Assembly: GCF_950295315.1 (NCBI RefSeq)
Contig: NC_080175.1
Location: forward strand, 88,002,161 to 88,066,160
Direction: 5' to 3'
From: Erinaceus europaeus
Lineage: Eukaryota; Chordata; Mammalia; Eulipotyphla; Erinaceidae
Length of the DNA stretch: 64,000 nt
In this document: positions 22,213 to 32,503 of the stretch, in pieces
Position numbering within the stretch: the stretch's first letter is position 1
Layout: every line of letters begins with the position of its first letter
The notes under the pieces: generated by a model
What the model was told of the DNA's origin: nothing
Database searches by the model: none
Seen by the model: only the letters and a program-made list of their open reading frames with translations
Translations under genes and position numbers: made by a program

Positions 22213-22586
22213 AAAAAAAAGTCCAGGGAGTCTGGTGGTAATGCAGAGGGTTAAGTGCACGTGGTACAAAGCACAAGGACCTGTATAAGAATCCTGGTTT
22301 GAGCCCCGGCTCCCCACCTGCAGGGGAGTTGCTTCACAGGCGGTAAAGCAGGTCTGCAGGTGTCTATCTTTCTCTCCCTCTCTGTCTTCCTCTCTCCATT
22401 TCTCTCTGTCCTATCCAAGGACAGCAACAACAACAACAACAATAATAACCACAACAATGATAAAACAACAAGTGCAACAAAAGGGGGAAAAATGGTCTCC
22501 AGGAGCAGTGGATTTGAGGTGCAGGCACTGAGCCCGGGCAATAACCCTGGAGGCAATAACAACAACAACAAAAAAATCCAGATAAA
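22213..22586 (+). mobile_element. SINE family A, long form
   Basis: Element about 22226-22577. The head is slightly altered (gtctggtggtaatgcagaggg), with a B box of ggtttgagccc, complete body, (CAA)n-rich linker, then ggtctccaggagcagtgg...aataaccctggagg and (AAC)n tail. A short flank repeat, (a)ntccag, fits a duplication. Confidence 0.92.
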
Positions 22587-22610
22587 AAGGGTTAGTACAA
22601 AGATAAAGTT

Positions 22611-22656
22611 ATTTAAATTTAAATAGCTATGTCATTTAAATTTAAATAGCTATGTC
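22611..22656. repeat. Perfect 23 bp tandem duplication
   Basis: Two adjacent identical 23 bp units (22611-22633, 22634-22656), each containing the palindrome atttaaatttaaat followed by agctatgtc. Confidence 0.97.
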
Positions 22657-23060
22657 AAAAAATTAGGTCAGAGTTCATCTGAGAATTTTTAAACCCAAGT
22701 ATAAAGAAAAATATTTCTTTTTTATTTATGTGTCAATAGTAGAGTCCAAATGACGCTGTGTGAAACTTCAAGTACACAGAGTTATACATTAAGAAAGAAA
22801 ATTAAGGTAATATAACATTTATTAAAAATCTAGGTTTGTTATTTCTGGTTTCACGCTAAATTTAAATGTTGTTAATCTCTATCATACAAAGTATAATCTC
22901 TCTTATTTATATGATAATTGGAGTTGTATCCATAGGATTACATGACTTGGAGATACTATTTGACTGCTACTGAACTCCAGCTCTCCATTGTTGCACCAAA
23001 TCACTTCAATACATAAGCCAAATCAGATATGAATTTGAGAGGGATCCGACCAGGCATAAA
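22657..23060. other. AT-rich non-coding stretch
   Basis: No gene or repeat recognised. Confidence 0.5.
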
Positions 23061-23067
23061 TCCAGGA

Positions 23068-23345
23068 AATGGGTGGTAGCTAAGTGGGTTAAGAGCACGT
23101 GGCGCAAAGTGCAAGGACGGCATAAGGATCCCGGTTCGAGCCCCTAACTCCCCACCTGCAGAGGAGTTGTTTTACAAGTGGTGAAGCAGGCCTTCTGGTG
23201 TCTATCTTTCTCTTCCCCTTTATGTCTCCCCTTCCTCTCTCCATTTCTCTCTGTCCTATCCAACAACGATGGTAACTACAACAGTGACTACAAAGTAACA
23301 TAAGGGCAACAAAAGGGAATAAAAAAAAATTTTAAATAAAAAAAA
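23068..23345 (+). mobile_element. SINE family A, short form
   Basis: The first bases of the head are damaged (aaatgggtggtagctaagtggg). The B box ggttcgagccc is perfect. Body, CT stretch and aagggcaacaaaagggaataa end are complete, followed by A-rich tail. aaatccagg flanks both sides. Confidence 0.92.
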
Positions 23346-23539
23346 ATCCAGGGCTTGTTAAAATGACTATACAATAATGCATTCCTATAAAATAATAGTA
23401 TGAAGCAAAAGAGTTTTCCAAAGGGATTTAACCTTGTCTCAGGGTAAGACAGTCTAGGCTGCTGTAGTATCATCTAAAGCATAAGTTACATTAATATCTG
23501 GTTAAGGGATACACTTTATTTCACATTCATATTCCAGCA

Positions 23540-24050
23540 TTTAAAAATTATTTCACAAGACAATCTGGAGATTTTTTGGGACACTAGAAATGAGCCTACC
23601 TACTGTTATGACTTAAGTCATTTTTCTCATGGGGATTTATCCAAAGGAAACCAATTCACTTATCCAAAGGGATCTATGTACAACGGTGTTCATAGCAGCA
23701 CAATTTGTAACAGTTCAAACTCTGAAGCAACCCCGATACCAAATGCCAGAAGAGTAGCTAAAACATGATGGTGTATACACACTGTGTGTACACCCAACTC
23801 TTCAAAATGACCAAGCCGTCTCCTTTGCCTCATCTTGGATGGAACTTGTAGGAATCATCTTAAGTGACATAAGCAAGAGAAAAGGGGAGAAAATGATGAA
23901 TACCAGAAATCATTCCTAGGTAGAAATTAAGAAAAAAGGACAGAAAATATCTGTGTGAAAATTGAAAATAACTCTTAGTGATAATTTAGTTCAGAGACTG
24001 ACCATACTATTATCCCATGACTGGGCTTTTTTTTGTTTGTTTGTTTATAG
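23540..24050 (+). mobile_element. Old LINE-1 3' fragment (end of ORF2 and start of 3' UTR)
   Basis: ggtgttcatagcagcacaatttgtaacag, then gtgtatacacac...cttcaaaatgaccaagccgtctcc, and a tctcactcat-like cattcctagg segment correspond to the conserved end of L1 ORF2 and its downstream region. No open frame survives. Confidence 0.65.
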
Positions 24051-24158
24051 CATGGAATGGGAGATATGCAGTTAAAACATTTGCCCTATAATAAATGAGT
24101 GTATATTGCCATTAGCATTTATTATCTGTGTGCAAGAAAAGTAGTGCACAAAATAGCC

Positions 24159-24195
24159 CTATGCTCATTAAATACAGAATATTTAATGAGCATAG
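24159..24195. repeat. Perfect 16 bp inverted repeat, 5 bp loop
   Basis: Arms ctatgctcattaaata (24159-24174) and its exact complement (24180-24195) surround cagaa. No T run follows, so it is not a pol III terminator. No surrounding gene explains it. Confidence 0.95.
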
Positions 24196-24269
24196 TGTAA
24201 TAAATACATTAACATAGTTTTATACAATTCTCAAATTGTGTATTAAAGGGTCAGACTATGACTTACTTA

Positions 24270-24445
24270 GTTGACTTGACAGGCTGCCATGCACAAGGAC
24301 CTGGGTTCAAACCCACTCCCTCCTCCCCATCTTCAGAGGGTTGCTTTATAAGAGGTAAAGCAGGTCCATGAGTGTTTATATTACTCTCTCCCTCTCTATT
24401 TCCCCCCTCCTCTCAATTTATCTCTGATCTATCAAATAAAAAAAT
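24270..24445 (+). mobile_element. SINE family B
   Basis: The head is decayed (gactatgacttacttagttgac). ctgccatgcacaaggacctggg, B box ggttcaaaccc, taagaggtaaagcaggtcc, CT-rich stretch and atctatcaaataaa end are present. Confidence 0.8.
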
Positions 24446-24559
24446 AGAGTTCCAGTGATAACTCTAGTATGTATAAAAAAATAAAGCATTTTAAAGATCA
24501 AATTTTCTAGTTCATCAAATGCTTAAGTTTAAAAAATATTATTACTACAACTGAATGTG

Positions 24560-25015
24560 TTATTCCTTCATGCACCATCCAAGATGAAGTGACGGTGGCT
24601 TCATCATTTTTTATGGGTAAGTAGTATTCCTTCCTTTGTGTGTATATACCACAACTTTCTTAGCCACTTATCTGTTGTCAAGCCAAAAAGAGAAGGGTAT
24701 GTATGTGATTATCTCACTCATAGGCAGAATTTAAGAAAAACAGAAAAGGAGAAAGAAAGAGTCAAGTGTGGGCTGGTCTGGTATATTGTACCAAAGCAAA
24801 AGACTCTGGGGAAGGGGCAAAGGAGAGGAGGATGGAGGTGGGATAGGGGAGGCTTAACTTCCTGGTCCATTCCTGGTCCATGATGATGGAAAAGGGCCTA
24901 AATAAAGGGTTGAGAGTGTTTTGCATACACCTGTCATGGTGAGAGGAGATATTTTACCCATGCGTCAACAGCTGTACTGTAAACCATTAAACCCCAAATA
25001 AAATGATAAAACATA
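24560..25015 (+). mobile_element. LINE-1 3' end with 5' inversion
   Basis: 24585-24685 is the reverse complement of the end of ORF2 (agtagtattccttcctttgtgtgtatata, ttagccacttatctgttgt). From about 24690 the orientation flips to forward L1 3' UTR (gattatctcactcataggcag, tggtatattgtaccaaagcaaaag, tgtactgtaaaccattaa) and ends in ataaaatgataaaa. Inverted 5' part plus forward 3' part is the layout expected from twin priming. Confidence 0.78.
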
Positions 25016-25189
25016 TATATGTGCATGTTCATTTTTCTATGATATACATAAAATCTATTTGGCGTTGTCTGGCAATGATTAAGAAAAAGGAAAATTTTCC
25101 CTATGGGAGAATAAAACTTGAATTATACTTAGAAATGCTATTTAAATTAAGCCTTTTGGCAATCACCTTGTTTAGAATATTCAGGTAGC

Positions 25190-25380
25190 CCTGCCCCTTC
25201 ACTCACAGGGGGGGATCTTCATGTCTGCAGGTATCTGTCTGCCTATCTATCTATCTCCTCCTTACCTCTCAAATTCTCTTTATCCTATCAAAAGGAGAAA
25301 GAAAAAGAAGAGGAGGAGGAGGAGCACGTGGGGGGAGAAAATTCCTAGCACTGCTCCAGTAATAAACCTGGCAGAAAAAT
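25190..25380 (+). mobile_element. SINE family B-like, 5' truncated
   Basis: Starts within the body (ccccttcactcacagg), continues gtctgcaggtatctgtctg, CT-rich stretch, an (AGG)n run at 25310-25324, then cctagcactgctccagtaataaacctggcag, the long-form tail. The head is missing. Confidence 0.7.
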
Positions 25381-26611
25381 AATCACCTTATCATATACAT
25401 GGCTGTATAAACAATAACACCAAATACATCCGTATCTCTGTTGTTTTATTTATAGGTCCTCTCCTAGTGCAGATCAAATAAAGTTTATTTTTAAACTACT
25501 ACAGGAATGAAAGTGAAAGAAAGCCTCTGACAGGCAAGAAAATCAAGCCTGCAAACAGTAATAGGTGACGCCCCATCTGTACTTGAGCATGTCCAAGGGA
25601 AATGGCTATATTGTTTCTTAATAGATAATGAAAGATCCATTTCAAAAGCCAAAGAAACAACGAGGAATTACAGAAAATACCTATTCACTAGACTCTTGTG
25701 AATGAAAGTTATGAATGTAAAATAGAGAGGCAGCTTCTGGACTTTCTGAAGAAATGAAATATGCATGTGAATGCTTTTTGTTTCGATGGTTCCTATGAAG
25801 CTTCGCAGTGATGATGCAATGCTACAGAAGTGTCTATGCTTTAAATGTAACTATATGCAAATGCATTGTACAAGATACTATGTGAATCCAAAACTGAACA
25901 TCTGTTTTGTTCTTAGCTCTGAAAAGCTAGTGGGTGATTCCAACTCATAATCCCAGCTTTCCAGCTAGAGCCAGATAGAACAGCTTATTTCTATTAATGC
26001 CACGCAGTCCAAAAAGACTTCTTGTCTAACATCTCCAAACAACAGAAAATAATTGTTATTGGTTGACTACTGAATTTGGATGTTCTGTTCTTTCCTTTCC
26101 TGCAAGACAGCTTTTAAAAATAGGATCATTTAAAAAAAATAAATAAAGGAATAAAAGGCAGAGGCATAAAGAGCTAGAACTACTTTAGAGGCTAGCTATC
26201 CAGCATATACCCTTTACTAAGTGGCTCTCTTATCAGGGCTAGTGTGAATCATATTTCTTTACATATTAATATAAAATTTTACATCTAAAAAAATTCAATA
26301 TTGAAAGTGGTGAATGGAGTGAATGTAATCTTTCTTGGTAGAATTTTTGTCATTGATGACTTTTTTTCAGTAATGTTTAGTTTCTGTACAACAAATACAC
26401 AGTCCAGATTTAATTACACAATTGGAAAAATATATCATGTGCTATTAAACAGTCCAACTGTACATTTCATATGTAATTTTGCTTCCTATAATCTTTATAA
26501 TGTAAGAAATTGGCTGTTTGTTAATACAGCTGCAGCCTATAAACTGGCAAAACATTATTACAGGACTTTGTGTCAAAATTAAATATTTGATCCCACAACT
26601 TTGAAAAACAC
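25381..26611. other. Non-coding stretch without recognised repeats
   Basis: Over 1.2 kb with no SINE or L1 copy, unusual for this window. It contains no convincing open frame. It could include conserved regulatory sequence, but nothing in the sequence alone shows that. Confidence 0.45.
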
Positions 26612-26770
26612 ATTCTGAGCAGGGATAGATAGCATAATGGCTGTACGAAGAGCTTCTCATGATAGTAGTTCCAAAGCCCAAGATTCAATTCCTTGCACCA
26701 TCATATACCAGAGCAGAGCAATGCTCTAGATAATAATAATAATGATAATAATAATAATAATAATAATAAA
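26612..26770 (+). mobile_element. SINE family C with (TAA)n tail
   Basis: A box tagcataatgg, B box gattcaattcc, end cagagcagagcaatgctct, followed by a (TAA)n microsatellite (26730-26768) that replaced the A tail. Confidence 0.9.
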
Positions 26771-27011
26771 ACATATTTAGCATAAAATTATTGGATCATT
26801 TTATATCAGAGAGTTGGGTGCAAACTTTTAAAAATTAATGATTTAAGACTTATTTTCAATCATAAATCAGTGAGAATTTTGTAGTCTTGATCTAAAAGGA
26901 TACAGATATTAGTATTCTAACTGACGTAACCATGATTATTAGGGTGACAGTGCTCATATAAATGACAACAATTTAGTGCCTGAACATAACAGCTATGTTA
27001 GGACTATAAAG

Positions 27012-27024
27012 CACACACACACGC

Positions 27025-27057
<33 letters not shown>
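27012..27057. repeat. (CA)n microsatellite
   Basis: About 46 bp of CA with two CG interruptions (acgcacacgc) near its left end. Confidence 0.95.
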
Positions 27058-27551
27058 GCTTGAAACAATATTAGCTTTAGTCATCAAAAAAAAAAAAAGA
27101 CTAAATTCCCTGTTCCTTACCAACAACTTCTTAGCTATTTGTTCTAATAAAACATTTTTATTATAATAAAATGAGTCACAATACAAGAATATTGCACATG
27201 AACCCCAACTAGTAATCACTGAGAGGATGGCAATAAATTTTTAATTACTTTTGACCTTGGTCAGGTGCAATGTATAACTTAATAGGGAAAGATCTGTACT
27301 GATAATTCTAATATATCATCAGACTTCCACAAACAGAAACAACATTAAGAGACATAGACTTTTATTTACCAAAGACCTTTAAATTGCTGTGCTTTAAATG
27401 AGACATATAGAATATATTACAAGATAGTAAGAATAGTATCCGTTTCAGCAGATTTTTCTCTCTTTTGGTTGTTAGTAACCAGTATCTAAAATCAATTTTC
27501 AATAGTTAGAATCCTAGCTGTTAATAAAAAAAAAAGAAAGAAAAGAAATAA
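27058..27551. other. AT-rich non-coding stretch
   Basis: No gene or repeat recognised apart from A runs. Confidence 0.5.
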
Positions 27552-27800
27552 GTCTTGGTGTCAAATGATAGCACACTAAGTGCAGATATTTCCAGGTGGT
27601 TGAGCCCTGGGTCCCCACCTGTGGGAGGAAGCTTCATAAGTGATGAAGCAGGTCTTCAGGTGACTCTGTTTCTATCTCCCTCACTATATCCCCCTCTGCC
27701 CTTTCTAATAGAAGAAAAAGAAAAAAATGGCCACTGGAGTAGTGGATTTGCAGGTACTGGGGGAGAAAGGGGAAGGAAAGAAAGAAAAAGCTCTTACTTA
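27552..27800 (+). mobile_element. SINE family B-like, long form, diverged
   Basis: Head tcttggtgtcaaatgatagcac, body gtccccacctgtgggagg, aagtgatgaagcaggtcttcagg, CT-rich stretch, then the tail aatggccactggagtagtggatttg. The B box is gone. Confidence 0.75.
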
Positions 27801-27935
27801 TACCCCTCCCAAGAAAAGTAATAATAGATAAAGAAGGCTAATCTTTCTGTCCTAAAATATCATGCAGTGAATCAGAATGGCAAAATGGGTCTCCTTCCCC
27901 AGCAATGTCCTTCATATAGATAAACCTTCTGGCAT

Positions 27936-28110
27936 TTGTATGGCCAGTCATTTGGACAGCATGTACGTGGTACAATGTGTAAGCTCCCAGTCCCCACCTG
28001 CTGGGGGTCTACCTCAGGATCAGTGCTGCAGGTGACTTTCTTTCTTTCTCCCAATCTCTCCCTTCCCTTTCAATTTCTCTGTCTCTACCCCCTATAATGA
28101 ATGAAATACA
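27936..28110 (+). mobile_element. SINE family B, diverged
   Basis: Head remnant ggccagtcatttggacagc, gtggtacaatgtg, cccagtccccacctgctggggg, gtgctgcaggtgactttc, CT-rich stretch ending ctctgtctctacccc. The B box has decayed. Confidence 0.75.
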
Positions 28111-28660
28111 TATACATATTTTAACTGGAGAGCTTATTATATGTCAGTAGTATTTTCCACATGTCGTATTGATAGCAACATAGAGACACTATCAACTGCA
28201 GTCATAATAGAAAAGTCACCCACCCAACCTCACCATCCAACCTCACCTCTCCAAAATATTATACATTTTATTCCAACAGTTGAGATAAATTTTGAAAGAA
28301 CTACTCTTATATGCATGTTCTAATATGGCTTTTTTTCCCCCTTACAAGAACAAGACGTATTTGTGCATGTGGAATTATAAGATCAGAAAATAGTTCTTAT
28401 TTCCCACTCCTGAAGTTTTATACATTCTTGTATTTACTACAAGTTAGGAAGTTAGTAAAGCAAGAAAAAAATGGCAAAGCCAACTGAGAAAAATAATTCG
28501 ATATACCACTCAAAAAGGTAAAAGTATCTGACAACATACTGCCAATAAAGTTTTTTTTTTTATTTTTTAAATCTTTCCTCATCAATAACTACTTCTATTC
28601 CTGGGAGTCTGTAATAGGTGCTACATATCAAAATTTCCACCCTCTGCCTTATATTGCTTT
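28111..28660. other. AT-rich non-coding stretch
   Basis: No gene or repeat recognised. Contains a tandem pair of ccaacctcacc-like words at 28222-28245. Confidence 0.45.
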
Positions 28661-28890
28661 TCAATATTCTCTCTTTTTTAAAGTATTTACTTATTATTGG
28701 ATAGAGAAAGAGAAATTGAGAGCGAAGTGGGAGACAGAGATTGAGAGGGAGAGAGAGACAGAGACACCTACAGACTTCCCTCACCACTCCTGAAGTAACC
28801 CCCCTACACACAGGTGGGGACCAGGGGCTTGAACCTGTGTCCTTGTTCATGGTAATGTGCTTCACCAGGTGTGCCACCTCAATATTCTCT
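28661..28890 (-). mobile_element. SINE family B with 12 bp target-site duplication
   Basis: Element 28673-28878 between tcaatattctct copies at 28661-28672 and 28879-28890. The reversed body and head are complete. The reversed B box reads gcttgaacctgtg. Confidence 0.93.
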
Positions 28891-29384
28891 TCTTACCTGT
28901 AAGAGCTCTACTTTCATTAGTTATCTCCTGTGTCATACAGAAAATAATTAGTTATAGAAAAATATCTAAATGCAGCAGGTTATGTCATTTTCAGGTTTTG
29001 CAAAACCTCTGTTGGTTCAAATATTATTTTGTGATCCTTTAAAAACTGCCTTAGACTAGAGCACTAAATTAAATATATTTTAATGTATTTTTTTTATACC
29101 CACGCATCTCAATACAGGAATTCTTATCCATCCTAAGTTCCCAGTTACTGTCTCCAATACTGGTGATACAATTTCCTCTCATTTATTTGTTCATTGTTTC
29201 CCCGTTATGGGCACTGTTTTTACGGAGCTCTCTGGAGTGAAGAGTCTTGAAATACGTATAGCATCAGATTGCTTACTGAGCTGTGCTAAATTACATTTTG
29301 TTCTCAGTGGATGGATTTATTCAAACTTTTTTTTTTTTGAAAATGTTGTTTAAAGCAATAGTTCTGAGTAGGAGTCTTAGAAAT
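28891..29384. other. AT-rich non-coding stretch
   Basis: No gene or confident repeat. Confidence 0.5.
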
Positions 29385-29520
29385 GAAAGGAAAGTCAGTG
29401 TTGCTTGTTCCATCGTCCTCGTAATATAGAGAATAGTCTCAATCCTGGGACGGTAACTAGGCTTACTTGAGGTTATATAGCTATTGAGCTGAGAACAGAT
29501 ATTAGGTTTCTTGGTTCTCT
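29385..29520 (+). mobile_element. Possible MIR fragment
   Basis: ggcttacttgaggttatatagctattgagctgag resembles the MIR segment 'cttgcccaaggtcacacagctagtaagtggcagag'. Weak but ordered similarity. Confidence 0.45.
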
Positions 29521-29671
29521 ATCCAACATCCTCTGAATCCTTTTATTTTCCCAGTGGACAACTTTGTGAAGAAAATAGATAGCTGATGTAAAAAGATTTA
29601 TCATTAAACAGTTTGTTTTCCACAATGTTCAATTTCTCCCCCTCAGTGCACAAGCTGTAACTATAGGAAGT

Positions 29672-29745
29672 CATTTCAGTATTATTTCAACAAAAGCTTA
29701 TTGAATACCAATTCAGTGGCAGATACTGTTTTAGCATATGTCAGG
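29672..29745 (+). mobile_element. LINE L2 3' fragment (ancient)
   Basis: tttcaacaaaagcttattgaataccaattcagtggcagatactgttttagc follows the L2 3' end (caacaaatatttattgagcacctactatgtgccaggcactgttctagg). Confidence 0.6.
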
Positions 29746-29757
29746 AAAGAAAAATGA

Positions 29758-30230
29758 CTTGGGGTGCCTGGCAGTGGCTCAGCCAGTTAAGTGCACATGC
29801 TGCCATGCACAAGGACCCAGGTTCGAGTCCCTTCACCCGTTTCTTCAGTGGTGAAGCAGGTCGGTAGGTGTCTTTCTTTTTTCTCCCTTCTTTTTTTTTT
29901 TATTCCCTTTTGTTACCCTTGTTGTTTCATTGTTGTAGTTATTATTGTTGTTGTCGTTGTTGGATAGGACAGAGAGAAATGGAGAGAGGAGGGGAAGACA
30001 GAGAGGAGGAGAGAAAGATAGACACCTGCAGACCTGCTTCACCGCCTGTGAAGCAACTCCCCTGCAGGTGGGGAGCCGGGGTTCGAACCGGGATCCTTAT
30101 GCCGGTCCTTGTGCTTTGCTCCACCTGCGCTTAACCCGCTGCGCTACAGCCCGACTCCCCCTTTTTCTCCCTTCTATCATCCTCTCCCCTCTCAATTTTT
30201 CTCTGTCTTGTCAAATAAAACAGGGAATTA
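29758..30230 (+). mobile_element. SINE family B, split by a nested SINE
   Basis: 5' part 29758-29891 (gcctggcagtggctcagccag, B box ggttcgagtcc, gtggtgaagcaggtcgg). The 3' part resumes at 30162 (ctcccttctatcatcctctcccctctcaatttttctctg) and ends tcaaataaaacag. Confidence 0.88.
29878..30175 (-). mobile_element. SINE family A nested in a family B SINE
   Basis: Element 29892-30161, opposite in orientation to its host. Target-site duplication tttttctcccttct at 29878-29891 and 30162-30175, identical over 14 bp, lies in the host's pyrimidine tract. Head and body are close to consensus, with reversed B box gggttcgaacc, so it is a young insertion. Confidence 0.95.
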
Positions 30231-30594
30231 AAAAATACATAAATTTCATCATCTTAAAGGTTATATCTTATGCAAGAGAGAAGGAAAATAATCATTTTTT
30301 TTACAGTGGTTGATTTAGAATGTTAACAAAAGAGAAGTTTTAAGGTGAAAAGGATGAAAGCAGCATAAATATAGAATCGGAGACGCCATTTTGAATTGTA
30401 GTGTCAAGAGTTATGTTCCTGTAGGAAGCTTAGATTTGAGCAGAGATTTGATAAGTTGTACAAGTCATGTGAATCTGGTGAAAACATAGAAGAAGTATTA
30501 CAGAGACTCAAGGTACTAATAGTGGGCTTAGAGGGAACAAAAGTAATCAGTATGGCTTGAGAGCAGTGGAAAAAAAGAGGAACAGAAAATGAAG
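30231..30594. other. AT-rich non-coding stretch
   Basis: No gene or repeat recognised. Confidence 0.5.
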
Positions 30595-30960
30595 TCAGAG
30601 GGGATGCAGTGGTGGTGTTACCAAGCGCAGCACCTGGGTTCAGACTCCCTGTCTCTACCCAGAAGGGGGAGCAGCTTCATGAGCAGTGAAACAAGTCTGC
30701 GGATCTCTGTCTTCCTCTCGCTTTTTTTAATATATATATTTTTTTATTTTACTTATTTCTTAGATAGAGACAACCAGAAATCAAGAGGAAGGGAGAGAGA
30801 GAGAGGGAGAAAGAGTAGGCACCTGCAGCGCCATTTCACCACTTGTGACACTTTCCCCTTGCAGGTGGGGACTAGGGTCTTGTCTTGTGCATTCTTTTAC
30901 TGCCATTCTCTCTCAAAATGAAAAAAAAAGGGCCTCTTGCAATAAACCTAGTGGCAACAG
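30595..30960 (+). mobile_element. SINE family B, long form, split by a nested SINE
   Basis: The 5' part (30595-30730) has gatgcagtggtggtgttacc, a B-box-like gggttcagactcc and cagtgaaacaagtctgcgg. The long-form tail resumes after about 30895 (aagggcctcttgcaataaacctagtggcaac). Confidence 0.75.
30731..30894 (-). mobile_element. SINE family B nested in a family B SINE, incomplete
   Basis: Reversed pyrimidine/AT tail, agatagagacaaccagaaatcaagag, GA-rich run, gcacctgcagcgccatttcacc, ttgcaggtggggactaggg. The reversed head is cut off after about 30885. Confidence 0.75.
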
Positions 30961-30975
30961 ACAGAGAAAAAATCT

Positions 30976-31264
30976 GAGTGAAGATCCCAGTTGGAGACCC
31001 CGGGGGCTCCCCATCTGCAGGGGAGTCGTTTCACAGGTGGTGAAGCAGGTCTGTAGGTGTCTTTCTCTCCCCCACTCTGTCTTTCCATCCTCTCTCAATT
31101 TCTCTCTGTCCTATCAAACAACAACGACAGCAATGACAACAATAACAACGATGACAAACAACAAGGTCAACAAAAATAGGGAAAAAAAATGGCCTCCAGG
31201 AGCAGTGGATTCGTAGTGCAGTCACTGAGCCCTAGGAGGCAAAAAAAAAAAAAAAAAAAAAAAA
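30976..31264 (+). mobile_element. SINE family A, long form, 5' truncated
   Basis: Begins just before the B box (tgaagatcccagttggagacc). Complete body, (CAA)n linker, tggcctccaggagcagtggattcg tail and a run of about 24 A at 31241-31264. The A box is missing. Confidence 0.9.
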
Positions 31265-31474
31265 GAAGAAGAGTAATAAGAGCTATCTTTTGTTTCTGCT
31301 TTTAATTATTTTTTCAATAGGTACCACTTTTTTCAGTTATGGGGATTAATTCGTACTTTGTGTGTTTTACAATATAAATGTATCATTTAGTTAATCAGAA
31401 AACTAATCTGTTTTTCTTTCCAACTGTAGCAATTGCAAAACAAATCTATTAGAATTTACTGATAATAATTTTCT

Positions 31475-31750
31475 TTTTATTTATTTATTCCCTTTTGTTG
31501 CCCTTGTTGTTGTTTTATTGTTGTAGTTATTATTATTGTTGTTGTTGTTGTTAGATAGGACAGAGAGAAATCGAGAGAGGAGGGGAAGACAGAGAGGGGG
31601 AGAGAATGATAGACACCTGCAGACCTGCTTCATAGCCTGTGAAGAGACTCCCCTGCAGGTGGGGAGCCGGGGGCTCAAACCTGGATCCTTAGCCAATCCT
31701 TACGCTTTGTGCCATAGGCACTTAAACTGCTGTGCTACCCCCTGACTCCC
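31475..31750 (-). mobile_element. SINE family A, short form
   Basis: Reversed tail (attcccttttgttgcccttg), a (TTG)n run, GA-rich stretch, gacacctgcagacctgc, reversed B box (gggggctcaaacctgg) and head ending cccctgactccc. Confidence 0.93.
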
Positions 31751-31759
31751 TGAGAGGGA

Positions 31760-31870
31760 GAAAAAGAGATCAGGAAACGGCTCAGCTCTAACATATAAGG
31801 GGCCAGAGACTCCATCAGGGGTCTGTTGGACCTCAGGCATGTACCTCCTGTTCATTAATGCTGAGATATG
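31760..31870 (-). mobile_element. SINE family C-like remnant
   Basis: gaaacggctcagctctaac, ataaggggccag, ctgttggacctcaggcatgtacctcctgttcattaatgctgag preserve the reversed family C order but are heavily diverged. Confidence 0.5.
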
Positions 31871-31930
31871 TTTCAGACCCACATTACTTGCAGTCTTTTC
31901 TTTAGTAAATTTATCTAAGCATGAAGAAAG

Positions 31931-32503
31931 GACAAGGCATGAGAAAAAAAAAAATAACACTAGTATAGCTACAGGCCCTTTGAAATATAACTAAAACATG
32001 CAAACTAGTTATCTACAAAATGGAGGACCCCCACAACAATTCATCTGCACTATTCCAGCCTTTAGGTCCATGATTGGTCAACAATTTGTTTGGCTTTGTA
32101 TGTTAACTCTCTTTTCAGTCACCAGGTTCCAGATGATAGCAGGATGCAACCAGAATTACCTGGACAGACAACCCCACCAATGCGCCTTGCAGCTCTGCTT
32201 CCCCAGAGCCCTTCCCCCCTAGGGAAAGAGAGAGGCAGACTGGGAGTATGGATCCACCTGTCAATGCCCATGTTCAGAGGGGAAGCAATTACAGATGCCA
32301 GACCTTCCACCTTGTGTATCCGACAATGACCTTGGGTCCATACTCCCAGAGGATTAAAGAATAGGAAAGCCATCAGGGGAGGGGATGGGATACAGAGGGC
32401 TGGTGGTGGGAATTGTGCGAAGTTGTGGCCCTCTTTTCCTATGGCTTTGTCAATGTTTCCTTTTTATAAATAAAAAACTAAAAAAAAAAAAAAAAAGACA
32501 AGG
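31931..32503 (+). mobile_element. LINE-1 3' UTR copy, 5' truncated
   Basis: Element about 31940-32494. It starts actagtatagctacaggcccttt and runs through gttaactctcttttcagtcacc, ccagaccttccaccttgtg, ggggaggggatggga to a ctttttataaataaa end and an A17 tail. gacaaggca on both sides (31931, 32497) is a probable short duplication. Confidence 0.92.

Noticed and set aside
29868..30313. Open frames of 88-122 codons over SINE copies, here and at 2090, 10537, 22251, 30589 and 53620
   Set aside because: They arise from the same repeated SINE body in different frames (recurring translations such as DRTERNGER) and have no protein family behind them.
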